Shown: positions 23,201 through 37,100 of the stretch, in pieces
Layout of the letters: each line of letters starts with the position of its first letter
Position numbering within the stretch: the stretch's first letter is position 1
Assembly (NCBI GenBank): GCA_004026145.2
Contig: CP034991.1
Location: forward strand, 15,124,331 to 15,188,330
DNA length: 64,000 nucleotides
From: Takifugu bimaculatus
Lineage: Eukaryota; Chordata; Actinopteri; Tetraodontiformes; Tetraodontidae
Direction of reading: 5' to 3'
The notes under the pieces: model-generated
The model's database searches: none
Seen by the model: only the letters and a program-made list of their open reading frames with translations
What the model was told of the DNA's origin: nothing
Position numbers and translations under genes: made by a program

Positions 23201-26200
23201 CCAGAATGGGTTAGGGTTAGTACATACCAGAATGGGTTAGGGTTAGTACATACCAGAATGGGTTAGGGTTAGGGTTAGTACATACCAGAATGGATTAGGG
23301 TTAGGGTTAGTACATACCAGAATGGGTTAGGGTTAGTACATACCAGAATGGGTTAGGGTTAGGGTTAGTACATACCAGAATGGGTTAGGGATAGGGTTAG
23401 TACATACCAGAATGGGTTAGGGTTAGGGTTAGTACATACCGGAATGGGTTAGGGTTAGTACATACCAAAATGGGTTAGGGTTAGTACATACCAAAATGGG
23501 TTAGGGTTAGTACATACCAGAATGGGTTAGGGTTAGGGTTAGTACATACCAGAATGGGTTAGGGTTAGTACATACCGGAATGGGTTAGGGTTAGTACATA
23601 CCAGAATGGGTTAGGGTTAGGGTTAGTACATACCAGAATGGGTTAGGGTTAGTACATACCAGAATGGGTTAGGGTTAGTACATACCAGAATGGGTTAGGG
23701 TTAGGGTTAGTACATACCGGAATGGGTTAGGGTTAGGGTTAGTACATACCGGAATGGGTTAGGGTTAGGGTTAGTACATACCAGAATGTCCCCCAGGCAG
23801 GGTGATGAGGGACCACACAATCCCGTCACTGGGGTAGCAGCACGCCACAGACGGGCTCACCTGGTGTGGCGCAGCATTTAGGAAAGGGTCCATTGCTCTT
23901 CCATATGTGCTGTTCCATATGTGCTCTTTCATATGGGCTGTTCCATATGTGCTCTTCCATATGTGCTGTTCCATATGTGCTGTTCCATATGGGCTCTTCC
24001 ATATGGGCTGTTTCATATGTGCTCTTCCATATGGGCTGTTTCATATGTGCTGTTCCATATGTGCTGTTCCATATGGGCTGTTCCATATGGGCTGTTCCAT
24101 ATGTGCTGTTCCATATGGGCTCTTCCATATGTGCTCTTCCATATGTGCTCTTCCATATGGGCTGTTCCATATGGGCTGTTCCATATGGGCTGTTCCATAT
24201 GTGCTGTTCCATATGTGCTGTTCCATATGGGCTGTTCCATATGTGCTGTTCCATATGTGCTGTTCCATATGGGCTGTTCCATATGGGCTGTTCCATATGG
24301 GCTGTTCCATATGGGCTGTTCCATATGGGCTGTTCCATATGTGCTGTTCCATATGGGCTGTTCCATATGTGCTCTTCCATATGGGCTGTTCCATATGGGC
24401 TGTTCCATATGGGCTGTTCCATATGTGCTGTTCCATATGGGCTGTTCCATATGTGCTGTTCCATATGGGCTGTTCCATATGTAGAGGCACATTCGGGTGA
24501 GTGGCAGCCCACTCTGGCCCACCAATAACCCTTTTTTCTTCTTTTAAACTGTTCCGTTACCTCGCCAGGCACGGGCACAGCTCATTGGTCGGCTTGTTCT
24601 TCTCTAATGCACGCCGGTTTTTAGCTCCTCGTTAGGTTCTTGTCTCTGAAACAGCAAACATGTTCCAATTAGGCTGACGACCTCGGGGTGCGTGGAACAG
24701 CAGGTTGACCCGCTGTGACTGCTGTGGTCCTTCTGCTTCTTTAATCTTGTTGCTGCTTCTTCAGCCTCCACGAACCGGCTTCATTTACATCCACTTATGT
24801 CCCTTTTAGGCTTTTCTTCCATACACTCGGTTCTTTCAGGCCCCGAGTGAAGTCCGACAAATTAGCATGATTCCTCCATTTCTTCTTATGTTGAAGTGAA
24901 GCCTATTTAAATTTCATAATCAAGTTGCAGCTTCCACAGCGGCGTTGGATGAATCTTGAGCTCAACTATTGATTCCAGACAAATCTGAAAAGTCTTTCCT
25001 CCCTAATAGTTACATTTTATAGCGAGCGTTCCCTCCCAGGTAATCATAAAGGGGCTCTTCTTGTATCCATAATGATGATCATTAACTGAATCCTATGTGC
25101 TCCTCTTATGTGTTGAGTTTTAAATATGGATGAAAATGACTGTAAACTTAAGTGAATGCTAATGTGAGAGCCAGTTAAATCTTGCTGATGGGAGAAGGCT
25201 CAACACTGGTGTGGAGATGAACCTGACAGAGGGAACAATAGTGTATGAAGTTGCATCATTTATCTGAAAATGGCATTTTTGCAACAGCCTCCATCTGGTC
25301 TGTAGTGAAATTGAATAAAATGACAATCAAAGGGATGTAGATAATCTAAAAAGTTCTTTTTCATAGGCTCCAGATCCTCCAGCTTTACAGTCACATTTTA
25401 TTTGAATTTAACAAATTAGTGAATACTATCAAAAACACACATCTATATATATAAGTGTATATTTGTATGTATATATGTATGACAAGAACATCACAGATGA
25501 ACGTTATTGCAGCATATATGTGCAGCTCTATCAACTGTGTGTGCATCGGTGCCTGGTTAATATAACCTGGTTCATATAGTCCCACAAAAATACAGGCAAC
25601 AATAAAACACCAACTAAAACGCTAATGAAAGCACACATTTGCCTTTTCATCACACCGGGATGTGACTGCAGTCTCGGGGGACATTCTAAACTCCTCTTTT
25701 GCCTTAATTGATAGAATAAATGGGGTGTTTTCAGCTTTCATCGTCTGCTAATCGCCATTCAAACAGCCATCAATTGAATATGTGCAGTGGGATGATTGAA
25801 GACATCATTTGAACAAAAATGTATTTGACAGTAACAAAATGGATCTGCGGTATTATCAGTTAACACACATAATAAAATCTGATGTGGAATCAATGAAATG
25901 TACCATGTTTTTGCCTTCTTTATTCTTTTCGTGGTTAAACTGGGACATTAAAAATGTCCCAATCAAATCTGGTGACGGCAGTTTTTCCTGTCGGTATTTC
26001 GGCTCTTTTTGGGGCTACAAACACACAACTTGCTGACAGTCATCATTGTTCTCTTCTTTTAGGCTGGAAGATCAGACAAAAAAGCTTCACAAGGACATGA
26101 AGAAAAGCACGGAGGCTGATTTAGGTCTGTTACCAGCGCGTGCATTGATCTGTGCCTGCTCACCAACATACGTGATGTTGGCAGCTTTATTGAGGATTTC

Positions 26201-29200
26201 AGGGTCTCCCAACCGTCGGCGCTCTTGGTTTGTGTTAAAATTAGAAGAGCGCGTGCTGACATTTGTCCTAATGTTACAGGTTTGTTGTTTCTTGACTTCC
26301 TGCTTGGTTTGCTTCTATAGTTTTGGGGTATTTGTTCTGGTTTTTGTTGAGTTTTTCACTTTGCCTTATTTTTTCTTTTTGAGTGGAGTGTCTGGGAGAC
26401 GGCGGTAGACATGGCCTGTGGTTAACAGTCAGCTGTGGGGGTGGAGGAGTAGCAGCCTTCTTCATTTCCTCTGCTTTGTGCTCTGGAATATGGATGTCTG
26501 CATCATCAAAGCATCGTAGCTGTCAGGTCCTCATTATCGTTAATGAATTCCATCTGTTGCGCAGGTTCACGTTTCCACCAGCTGATACGAGACAAAGAGC
26601 TGGACCTTCCTGGGATGCTGCTCACTTGATAAAATGGTGTTTGAGATGATCTGCAATATATAGAAATCTGTTCAAATCAGGTGCTGAGGGACCAGACGTA
26701 CTTACACACTGCTATCCCAAATAACGGGAATAATATTTAATACCACAAGGAGGAAGGCCACACGCAGTAGTTGATTGGTTGGAAATTGGTCTTCAGACAT
26801 GCAAGGTGGTCTGAAGAGGAGCCAGATCTTCCCCAAGTCCATTTTCACCACAGCCGCTGCCCCCGACCTGAAGCTCATTTATTTGGAATGTGAAGGGTTA
26901 GGGTCAGGATCAGGGTTAGGGTTAGGGTCAAGATCAGGGGTTAGGGTCAGGGTCAGGGGTTAGGGTCAGGATCAGGGGTCAGGATCAGGGGTTAGGGTCA
27001 GGATCAGGGTTAGGGTCAGGATCAGGGGTTAGGGTCAGGATCAGGGTTACGGTCAGGATCAGGGTTAGGGTTAGGGTCAAGATCAGGGGTTAGGGTCAGG
27101 GGTCAGGATCAGGGGTCAGGATCAGGGTTAGGGTCAGGGTCAGGATCAGGGGTTAGGGTCAGGATCAGGGTTACGGTCAGGATCAGGGTTACGGTCAGGA
27201 TCAGGGTTAGGGTCAGGATCAGGATCAGGGTTAGGGTTAGGGTCAAGATCAGGGGTTAGGGTCAGGGGTTAGGGTCAGGATCAGGGGTTAGGGTCAGGGT
27301 TAGGGTCAGGATCAGGGGTTAGGGTCAGGATCAGGGGTCAGGATCAGGGTTAGGGTCAGGATCAGGGGTTAGGGTCAGGATCAGGGTTAGGGTCAGGATC
27401 AGGGGTTAGGGTCAGGATCAGTGGTTAGGGTCAGGATCAGGGTTAGGGTCAGGGTTAGGGTCAGGATCAGGGTTAGGGTCAGGGTCAGGGTTAGGGTCAG
27501 GGTCAACCCTTCACAGTCTGATGTGGGCTCAGTGTCCGTTAGCAGTCAGTGGTGCCGTCATTGCTGGTTCATTGCAAACATTTGTGCTACTGCTAAATAT
27601 GCTAATGAGACTGTGCCAATCTGCTCATTTTCTTTATTTTAGCCCTAAAACTTCACTATTTTCATCCTCGCACAAGTTTCCACTCATTAAATGTTTTCAT
27701 GTTTACTTTCATTCAAAACCATTCGACCAGTGATTTAGAGAAGCCGTCCTTTACATCACACATGGACTGTAACAGGACTGTTATTACGGTCCTGTAATAA
27801 CGGTCCTGTAATAACGGTCCTGTAATAACGGTCTTGTAATAACGGTCTTGTAATAACGGTCCTGTAATAACGGTCCTGTAATAACGGTCTTGTAATAACG
27901 GTCTTGTAATAACGGTCCTGTAATAACGGTCTTGTAATAACGGTCCTGTAATAACGGTCCTGTAATAACAGTCCTGTAATAACGTAATAACGGTCCTGTA
28001 ATAACGGTCCTGTAATAACAGTCCTGTAATAACGGTCCTGTAATAACGGTCCTGTAATAACGTAATAACGGTCCTGTAATAACGGTCCTGTAATAACAGT
28101 CCTGTAATAACGTAATAACGGTCCTGTAATAACGGTCCTGTAATAACGTAATAACGGTCCTGTAATAACGGTCCTGTAATAACGGTTCTGTAATAACGGT
28201 CCTGTAATAACGGTCCTGTAGTAACAGTCCTGTAATAACGTAATAACGGTCCTGTAATAACGGTCCTGTAATAACGGTCCTGTAAAACGCTCTTGTTATT
28301 ATGCTCCTGGTCCGGATCCTGGTCCAGACCTTGGTTCAGACCCTGTAGAAAATGTTTTGGGTTCAGCATCATTCCAAACGTGTGTTTGGTGAAAACCAGC
28401 AGCACCTCAGTGAAAGATCAGCCTCAGCCACAGAGGAGCCCGGTGGAGGCATCTGAACCAGGATCTGCACTAGGGTCTGGACCAGGGTCTGGGTCAGGAT
28501 CTGCATCAGGGTCTGGACCAGGGTCTGGGTCAGGATCTGCATCAGGGTCTGGACCAGGGTCTGGGCCAGGATCTGGACCAGGGTCTGGACCAGGGTCTGG
28601 GCCCTGATGCAGATCCTGGTTCAGATGCCCTCTCAGACCACCTCTGACCTGACATGATGCTTTAGAGGGTTTCTCATGTGTCTCAGGCGTGTTTGTCGTT
28701 TTACATCCGTGTAAAAGTCAACTGTGTGTGTTTCAGCCATGTCCAAAGCAGCAGTGAAGATCTCTACAGACCTGCTGAGTAACCCGCTGTGTGAGCAGGA
28801 CCAGACCTTCCTGGAGTCCATGACTGCTTTAGATACAGCCATGAAGAGGATGGACTCTTTCAACCAGGAGAAGGTCAGACCTGGCAAGGCCTCCATGTCC
28901 AGTAGATCCCCTGGTTCCCTGGGATCATTTATGATCTCCTTCAATCTGAAGTAGGAGGAAACTTTGAAATGTAAAGGTTGATATTGTGCGTTGGAAGCTG
29001 CGAGATGCTTCTGCATCTTCTCTCTATTAGCTTGTTTAGCTTTGAAAAGGCATCTGATCAGGTCTGTTGAGGAATTTGATAAATCCCTGATCAAACCAAC
29101 GCATAGGCAGGATGGTGGGCTCTTGGTTAGCAATATTAGGGTTCCTTCTGATGAGGGTTAGGGTTAGTTAAGATTAGGGTTAGTTAAGGTTAGGGTTTGT

Positions 29201-32200
29201 TCGGGTTAGTTAAAGTTAGGGTTGTTGGGGTCAGGGTTAGGGTCAGGGTTTGTTAGGGTTAGGGTTGTTGGGGTCAGAGTTAGTTAGGGTTAGTCAGGGT
29301 TGTTAGGGTCAGGGTTAGTTAAGGTTAGGGTTAGTTAGAGTTGGGATTAGTTAGAGTTAGGATTAGTTAGTTTTGTGCTACGGGTTAACTTTACACAGGG
29401 TTAGGGTTAGGGTCGTAAGATGGGTCGTAAAACACACCTTACAGTAAAAACGCCTCGTTTTATTTGCTGGTCCCGTTCCGGATTTGGAAGAGTCTTTGCC
29501 AAAGGTAGTTTTAAAGTGGATCACACGAGTGGATCCTTGGGGCCATGTGGAGTCGATGGACAAACTTCAGCAGAAAACTCCACATTGTGCTCAGTCGGTG
29601 TTTTCCTGACTGCTGCCGGGGCTGTTTTTACATTTCTTTTCTTACACTTGTAATTTAGAAGGACTTTATAACCTTTGTGACCCTTTTGGAGAAAATGAGC
29701 CCCTTTCAGGAAGTGAAGCCTTTATTCCACCGTTTTAGGAAAATGTCACGATTCTCCGGCACGTTTGGTTCCTGGAAGTTGACGTGGATCATCTCATCTC
29801 ACATTTATGTCAGATTACAGAATAATGGAACCTCGGCTGCTGCCACATGACGAGTGGCAGCAGGGTTAGGGTTGGTTAGGGTTAGTGCTGATTAGGGTTG
29901 GTTAGGGTAAGTGTTAGTTGGGCTTAGGGTTGGTTAGGGTTAGTGTTAGTTGGGTTAGGGTTAGTGCTGGTTAGGGTTAGTGTTAGGGTTTGTTAGGGTT
30001 AGTGCTGGCTAGGGTTGGTTAGGGTTAGTTATGGTTAGTTGGGGTAGTGCTGGTTAGTGTTAGTTATGGTTATGGTTAGTGAGTGTTATGTTAGTTAGGG
30101 TTAGTTATGGGCAGGGCTAGTGTTGGTTAGGGTTAGTTGGGGTTAGTGTTAGTTAGGGTTAGTTGGGGTTAGTGTTATGGTTAGTTATTGTTAGTGCTGG
30201 TTAGGGTTGGTCGGTGTTAGTTATGATTAGTTAGTGATATGGTTAGTGTTGGGTTAGTTAGGGTTATGGTTAGTTGATGTTAGTGTTATTTAGGGTTTGT
30301 GTTAGTTATGGTTAGTGTTAGTTATGGTTAGTTAGTGTTAGGGTTAGTTATGGTCAGGGTTAGTGTTGGTTAGGGTTAGTTGGGGTAATTGTTAGTTCGT
30401 TCGTTAGACCCCGTTCGTTCGTTAGACCTCCTTCATTCGTTAGACCTCCTTCATTCGTTAGACCTCCTTCATTCGTTAGACCTCGTTCGTTCGTTAGACC
30501 CCGTTCATTCGTTAGACCTCCTTCATTCGTTAGACCCTGTTCGTTCGTTAGACCTCCTTCATTCGTTAGACCTCCTTCGTTCGTGAGACCCCGTTCGTTC
30601 GTTAGACCTCGTTCATTCGTTAGATCCCGTTTGTTCGTTAGACCCCGTTCATTCGTTAGACCTCCTTCGTTCGTTAGACCCCGTTCGTTCGTTACACCTC
30701 CTTCATTCGTTAGACCCTGTTCGTTCGTTAGACCCCGTTCATTCGTTAGACCTCCTTCATTCGTTAGACCCTGTTCGTTCGTTAGACCCCGTTCGTTCGT
30801 TACACCTCCTTCATTCGTTAGACCCTGTTCGTTCGTTAGACCCTGTTCAGTCGTTAGACCTCCTTCGTTCGTTAGACCTCCTTCGTTCGTTAGACCCCAT
30901 TCGTTCGTTAGACCTCCTTCGTTCGTTAGACCCTGTTCGTTCGTTAGACCCCGTTCATTCGTTAGACCTCCTTTGTTCGTTAGACCTCCTTCATTCGTTA
31001 GACCCTGTTCATTCGTTAGACCTCCTTCATTCGTTAGACCCCGTTCATTCGTTAGACCTTGTTCATTCGTTGGACCTCGTTTATTCGTTAGACCTGGTTT
31101 ATTCGTTAATTACACGTCCCCCTGGTTAATGTTGCCTTTAATCTCTTTTGCTTTCTCATGCAAACATCTGTTAGTTTATCACTTTTGTGTGTTTCATACT
31201 TACGTGTTTCTCATCTCAGTCATAACCGCTCCATGTTTTTAAATTGGGCTTATTTTTTACCACGTGTATCACCTGACCCTAACCCTAACCTGACCCTTAC
31301 CCTAACCTGACCCTAACCCTAACCTGACCCTAACCTGACCCTGACCCTAACCTGACCCTGACCCTAACCTGACCCTGACCCTAACCTGACCCTAACCCTA
31401 ACCCGACCCTGACCCTGACCCTGACCCTGACCCTAACCCTAACCTGACCCTGACCCTAACCCTAACCTGACCCTAACCCTAACCTGACCCTAACCCCACG
31501 TGCTTCCTCTACCAACTGAAGAGTGTCTGTGCTTTGGGAATCATTCTGGGATGGAGGAACGTGGAGAAGTGTCCTTTTGCCTGGTTACAGTGTGTGCTGT
31601 TATTAGCAACACGTAGCCCCTTAATGAAGGAGGACATCAAGCCTTTGCTTGGTTTTTGACTCCTCCAGGCCACCGTAGTCGTGGCTGGCAATAGAGAAGT
31701 CATCAGTCAGCCCCGGCTTGGTTGTTATTCTGGCTTTTTGCTCGCTGAACTTACGTTTTTGTAACTGAACTAACCCTTTTTTCAGGCAGGTTTACTTTTA
31801 CACCTGTAGAGCGCAACAGTTGCATTGATGTGGTTGTATTTCTTCTACTCTTGGATCCAGGTGGGATATTGACAGCCACACCGGATTTTCTCTAGATTTC
31901 TTTCAGGCTCGCTAGATAAAACTCACCCACCTTAGCACAATGTTCGGTCCAGGCTTCTGCGGAGCCGTGTGGCTCTCTGTTGTTGGGTGGCTAAAAGGGA
32001 GCTGAAGGCAAAATAGCGATTGTGAGAAGTTTTTGGTCAGTGTGCTGTGTGAAATATCACCTTGGGTTTGCTAGGTGTCTAAAATCTCGCTCACTCACAG
32101 CACTATATTAGCTTCTCCCTTCAAGCTGATTGTTGATTGTGCAAAACCTATTGCTTTAGCAGAAGAGACACAAAAGCATGCACCCTTTGCTCTTCTCCAT

Positions 32201-34018
32201 GTTGAGACGAGATGTTCTGCCGCAGGGCCCACAACTGAGAGAGCCAGCACATGAAACGTGCAGCGATAATGAAGGCAGCAGTGGCCCAGGTCTGTGTGTT
32301 TATTTCTGGGGCTGAGGAGGGTGCACAGCCCCGCCGGCACACTGCTGCTGAAGCTGAGCCCCAGTGTAGATGGCAGCAGAGCAGGAGAGGATGCTCCGTT
32401 TGGAGGGATATTGATTTCCTCTGCGATCTGTGTGTATTTTTGGGAGGCCTGTGTGCCAGGATGGCCTCTGCCCCGTGACTCACTGATGGAGACTACTGCT
32501 TGAGCATCGGCCTCAGGCTCTGCAAGGCCTCAAAGGAATGGCCCCCCCTCTCTCTGTGGGAAGGGGCAGAGGGTAGAGGGCACCAGCATGCTTAAGCAAA
32601 TCTCCGCTGTTGTTCTCCCTTCTCGCTGCATGCTCTCACCTTAGCAGCAGCGGCGCAGCTCAAGTCAGGGAGGGGGATGGTGTGAATATGTAAAACAAAG
32701 ACAATGTGAATTCCCATGTACTTATTTGTTATTGCTTCTCTGTTCCCTCAAACCACACTCAACCGTTTTGTACTTGGAAATGTGCCGGTGTGAAGCCGCC
32801 AGTGCCGCTGTATGTTCTCAGGATGGTCGGGGCATTTCTACCCAGCACAGCTGTGTCTCCTGCTCTGGAGTGATGGCCCGCTGGTCCGCTGGTTGGAGCT
32901 GCTCACTGCTGTGCTGCTCGGCGTCAGCGTTAGCGTTAGCGTTAGCGTTAGCGTTAGCGTTAGCGTTAGCGTTAGCTGCTGTGTGTCGCGTTGCAATATC
33001 CAGCACAAACATGTCCTGAATCTGCAATGTAAATCATCTGGAAACTTTATTAATCATGGGCCAACTTCTGTGGATGAGACGGTGGCGGGGCTGGAGGCCT
33101 CGCTGAGATGTTCCTTTACTTCCATTTAACACCCCCCACCCCCCCCTCCCCTGTTGTATCTGGCAACCAGGAGAATGCAGGAAAATAGAATCTCTTATTG
33201 TTATAATGTTTGCACAGAACTTTCATCTTGTAAGACGGCCCACCCTCCACAGGATTTGGATTCAGCGGGGCTTAGCTTTCATGTGTGTCCCCCGACGGTT
33301 CCATTCCTTCGTATCACAACTCCATGAATATTCACCGTTTTATCCTCGGGGCGTGTACAATAAAATAGTAACGTCATGAAAGTTTCTTTGCCACAGCCCC
33401 CCCACATGTGCTCCATCTGAATTGCACACATTTGTGTCATATCGCAGCTATTTTGTTCAGTCTCCATAGGTTTTCTATAACGTCTCCTTTTCCCTCACAG
33501 GTCAACCAAATCCAGAAGACGGTTATTGATCCTCTGAAAAAGTGAGTAGTAGCGTATTGATGCTAAATCTTGCAGAATTAAAAGATAAAGCAGGATTTTT
33601 CATTGTGTTTTGGTGTGGTGTTACTCTCTCTATACATTCTATACATTGTTGAGCACCAGCGGTCGACCGTATTTTAGTCTTGTTTCATTCTTTTAGCTTA
33701 ACGTTACTGCACACACACACACACACACATCCCCACACACACACACACGCATCCACACACACACACACACACACACACACAGGCATCCACACACATCCCC
33801 ACACACACACACACACATCCCCACACACATCCACACATCCCCCCCCCCACACACACACACACAGGCATCCACACACATCCCCACACACACATCCCCACAC
33901 ACATCCCCCACACACACACCCCCCCCCACACACACACACACACAGGCATCCACACACATCCCCACACACACATCCCCACACACACACACACATCCCCACA
34001 CACATCCCCACACACATC

Positions 34019-34051
<33 letters not shown>

Positions 34052-34066
34052 CCCCACACACACATC

Positions 34067-34099
<33 letters not shown>

Positions 34100-34102
34100 C
34101 CC

Positions 34103-34134
<32 letters not shown>

Positions 34135-37100
34135 CACACAGGGAGTGCTGAGACTCTCCCTGCATCTTCCGGAGAGCTTGTTAAGGTTGTGCTTCCTCCT
34201 CTTAGCTCCTCCCAGGAGATGCAGCAGAATGCTAATGCAATAATACTCATATTGTTTGAGTATGTTTATATTCCAGCTTTATAGGGAAGCGTGCTCATTC
34301 ATTTTCATTTCTGAAAATGACCAGCGTAAAGAGACGTGTGTTTTTGGCCTCTTCCTCACGTGCGCTGGTGGTGGGGCAATGACAGGATGGAATGGTTCTA
34401 ATTTCCTTTTCCTGGTGGGCGGCAGGCGGACGTGTGGGCCGGCTCAGAATGTGGCAGAAGGCCCAGCTTCCTGGGCCCAGAGAAGTGGAGCGGTTGGGAC
34501 GGAGAATGTCTGACTGGAGTTCACCTCTCACACTCGGTAGACGCTCACTGGTCCGATTCTGCTCAGATGAATAAGGAGAAGGAAGTTAGACGTTTCTGCT
34601 GTGGTCACAGCTGGAGTTCAGAGCTAGTTTTCAAACTGAACAAAGTGGACCTCTTTATTCCCTCATTTAAAGAGCTATTAGTTTATTAGAGTATCCACAA
34701 AACTAGATGGATACAGAAGCTTCCATTAGGATTCCATTAGGCCATCTTTGCTTCACATCTTCCATTGTTTGCTTGGTAAGCTTGTGTCTTTAATTAGAGA
34801 CGACTCAAAAAGGATGATTATTAATGTTAATGGAAGATCTGAAATGGGTGGTGTGGGTGTAAGTGTGTGTGTGCACGACGCACCTGGACGTGCACGTCTG
34901 TAAACCTCTGGCTGATATGAGCAGCACTTTATGGACCTGGCGGTCTGCAGACGTCCTGTTCAAAGCTTTTCTGCTCGGAGAGACCGAAATCGGATCTAAA
35001 CCCGTCAGCCTTAACGCGTTTAACCACGAGCAGACGGTCCCAAATCAGGTCGTGGGCCACGAGCCTAATTACAATCGTTTAATAAGAGCTCACAAAAGGA
35101 TCTGATCTGCTTTGTCACGTTTTCTGGCTGCATCACAGTTACTCTCATCTTAATCTTACTGGAGGCCCTGTCAGGATAAATATGGCGCCACAGCGTGAGC
35201 GGCTGCTCGGGCCCGGCTAACGTGCTGCTCTGGGCCCGGCTAACGTGCTGCTCTGGGCCCGGCTAACGTGCTGCTCTGGGCCCGGCTAACGTGCTGCTCT
35301 GGGCCCGGCTAACGTGCTGCTCTGGGCCCGGCTAACGTGCTGCTCTGGGCCCGGCTAACGTGCTGCTCTGGGCCCGGCTAACGTCCTGCTCTGGGCCCGG
35401 CTAACGTGCTGCTCTGGGCCCGGCTAACGTGCTGCTCTGGGCCCGGCTAACGTGCTGCTCTGGGCCCGGCTAACGTCCTGCTCTGGGCCCGGCTAACGTC
35501 CTGCTCTGGGCCCGGCTAACGTGCTGCTCTGGGCCCGGCTAACGTGCTGCTCTGGGCCCGGCTAACGTGCTGCTCTGGGCCCGGCTAACCTGCTGCTCTG
35601 GGCCCGGCTAACCTGCTGCTCTGGGCCCGGCTAACGTGCTGCTCTGGGCCCGGCTAACGTGCTGCTCTGGGCCCGGCTAACCTGCTGCTCTGGGCCCGGC
35701 TAACGTGCTGCTCTGGGCCCGGCTAACGTGCTGCTCTGGGCCCGGCTAACGTGCTGCTCTGGGCCCGGCTAACGTGCTGCTCTGGGCCCGGCTAACGTGC
35801 TGCTCTGGGCCCGGCTAACGTGCTGCTCTGGGCCCGGCTAACGTCCTGCTCTGGGCCCGGCTAACGTCCTGCTCTGGGCCCGGCTAACGTCCTGCTCTGG
35901 GCCCGGCTAACGTGCTGCTCTGGGCCCGGCTAACGTCCTGCTCTGGGCCCGGCTAACGTGCTGCTCTGGGCCCGGCTAACGTGCTGCTCTGGGCCCGGCT
36001 AACGTGCTGCTCTGGGCCCGGCTAACCTGCTGCTCTGGGCCCGGCTAACGCGCTGCTCTGGGCCCGGCTAACGCGCTGCTCTGGGCCCGGCTAACGCGCT
36101 GCTCTGGGCCCGGCTAACGCGCTGCTCTGGGCCCGGCTAACGCGCTGCTCTGGGCCCGGCTAACGCGCTGCTCTGGGTCCGGCTAACGCGCTGCTCTGGG
36201 CCCGGCTAACGCGCTGCTCTGGGCCCGGCTAACGCGCTGCTCTGGGCCCGGCTAACGCGCTGCTCTGGGCCCGGCTAACGCGCTGCTCTGGGCCCGGCTA
36301 ACGCGCTGCTCTGGGCCCGGCTAACGCGCTGCTCTGGGTCCGGCTAACGACTGGCAACTACTCACAAACATTTTCTTTGCTCTAAATGCTATTTTTATGC
36401 CGTCTGGTGACCACACCCCGACCTGTTACATAGCCTGAAACCCTCAGCCATTAAGGCCAGACTGAGTAGGGTTAGCGTTAGCGTTAGCGTTAGCTAGGGT
36501 TAGGGTTATAAAATGTAGCCCTTGATGGGCATGTTCATTTAAGGCAAGCACGCTGAGAGTAGAACAAAGGGAGGGTCCTTTGAGAATCAATCTGCCTGAT
36601 GTTTCTCTTCCTTGGTCACCAAACAATTGTCCAATTTTGGAGAGCAGTCGTGTCTGGAGGCCAGTTACATAATCGACCCCTCTATAAACGGTTTATTACT
36701 AGTGGCGGAGGTGGGCTGCAGGGCTGGGCTGACCGGGGGTCTGTGCTGTTACTGAAGCTGGGAACGACCACTCCTTTAACTTCCTGTAGTCAACAAGTCC
36801 AGATTGTCTGAAGCTGAGCTGCTCACGTTACCGTTATACACCCTCGGAAGGGTGCACAAGGTTTGAAGGGAGAGCAGACGTCAGGGTTAGGTTAACCCTA
36901 ACCCTGACCCTGACCCTCTAACCCTGACCCCCAACCCTGTTTACCTGGTTAACCTTGTTTACCTGGTTAACCTGGTTTACCTGGTTTACCTGGTTAACCT
37001 CTTCATCTGCTTTGACCACCCGTTTCAGATTGATCATCAAGTTGAATATATTTTTCAAACATTTCCATTGAACCATATTGAATTTCCTTGGTTAGATATT

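Noticed and set aside
23826..24578. Overlapping frames of 149-250 codons on both strands
   Set aside because: Caused by a 14-bp repeat containing palindromic CATATG; no protein family matches.
35209..36349. CRISPR-like regular repeat
   Set aside because: Units are contiguous 23-mers with no unique spacers, and the locus is an intron in a vertebrate genome.
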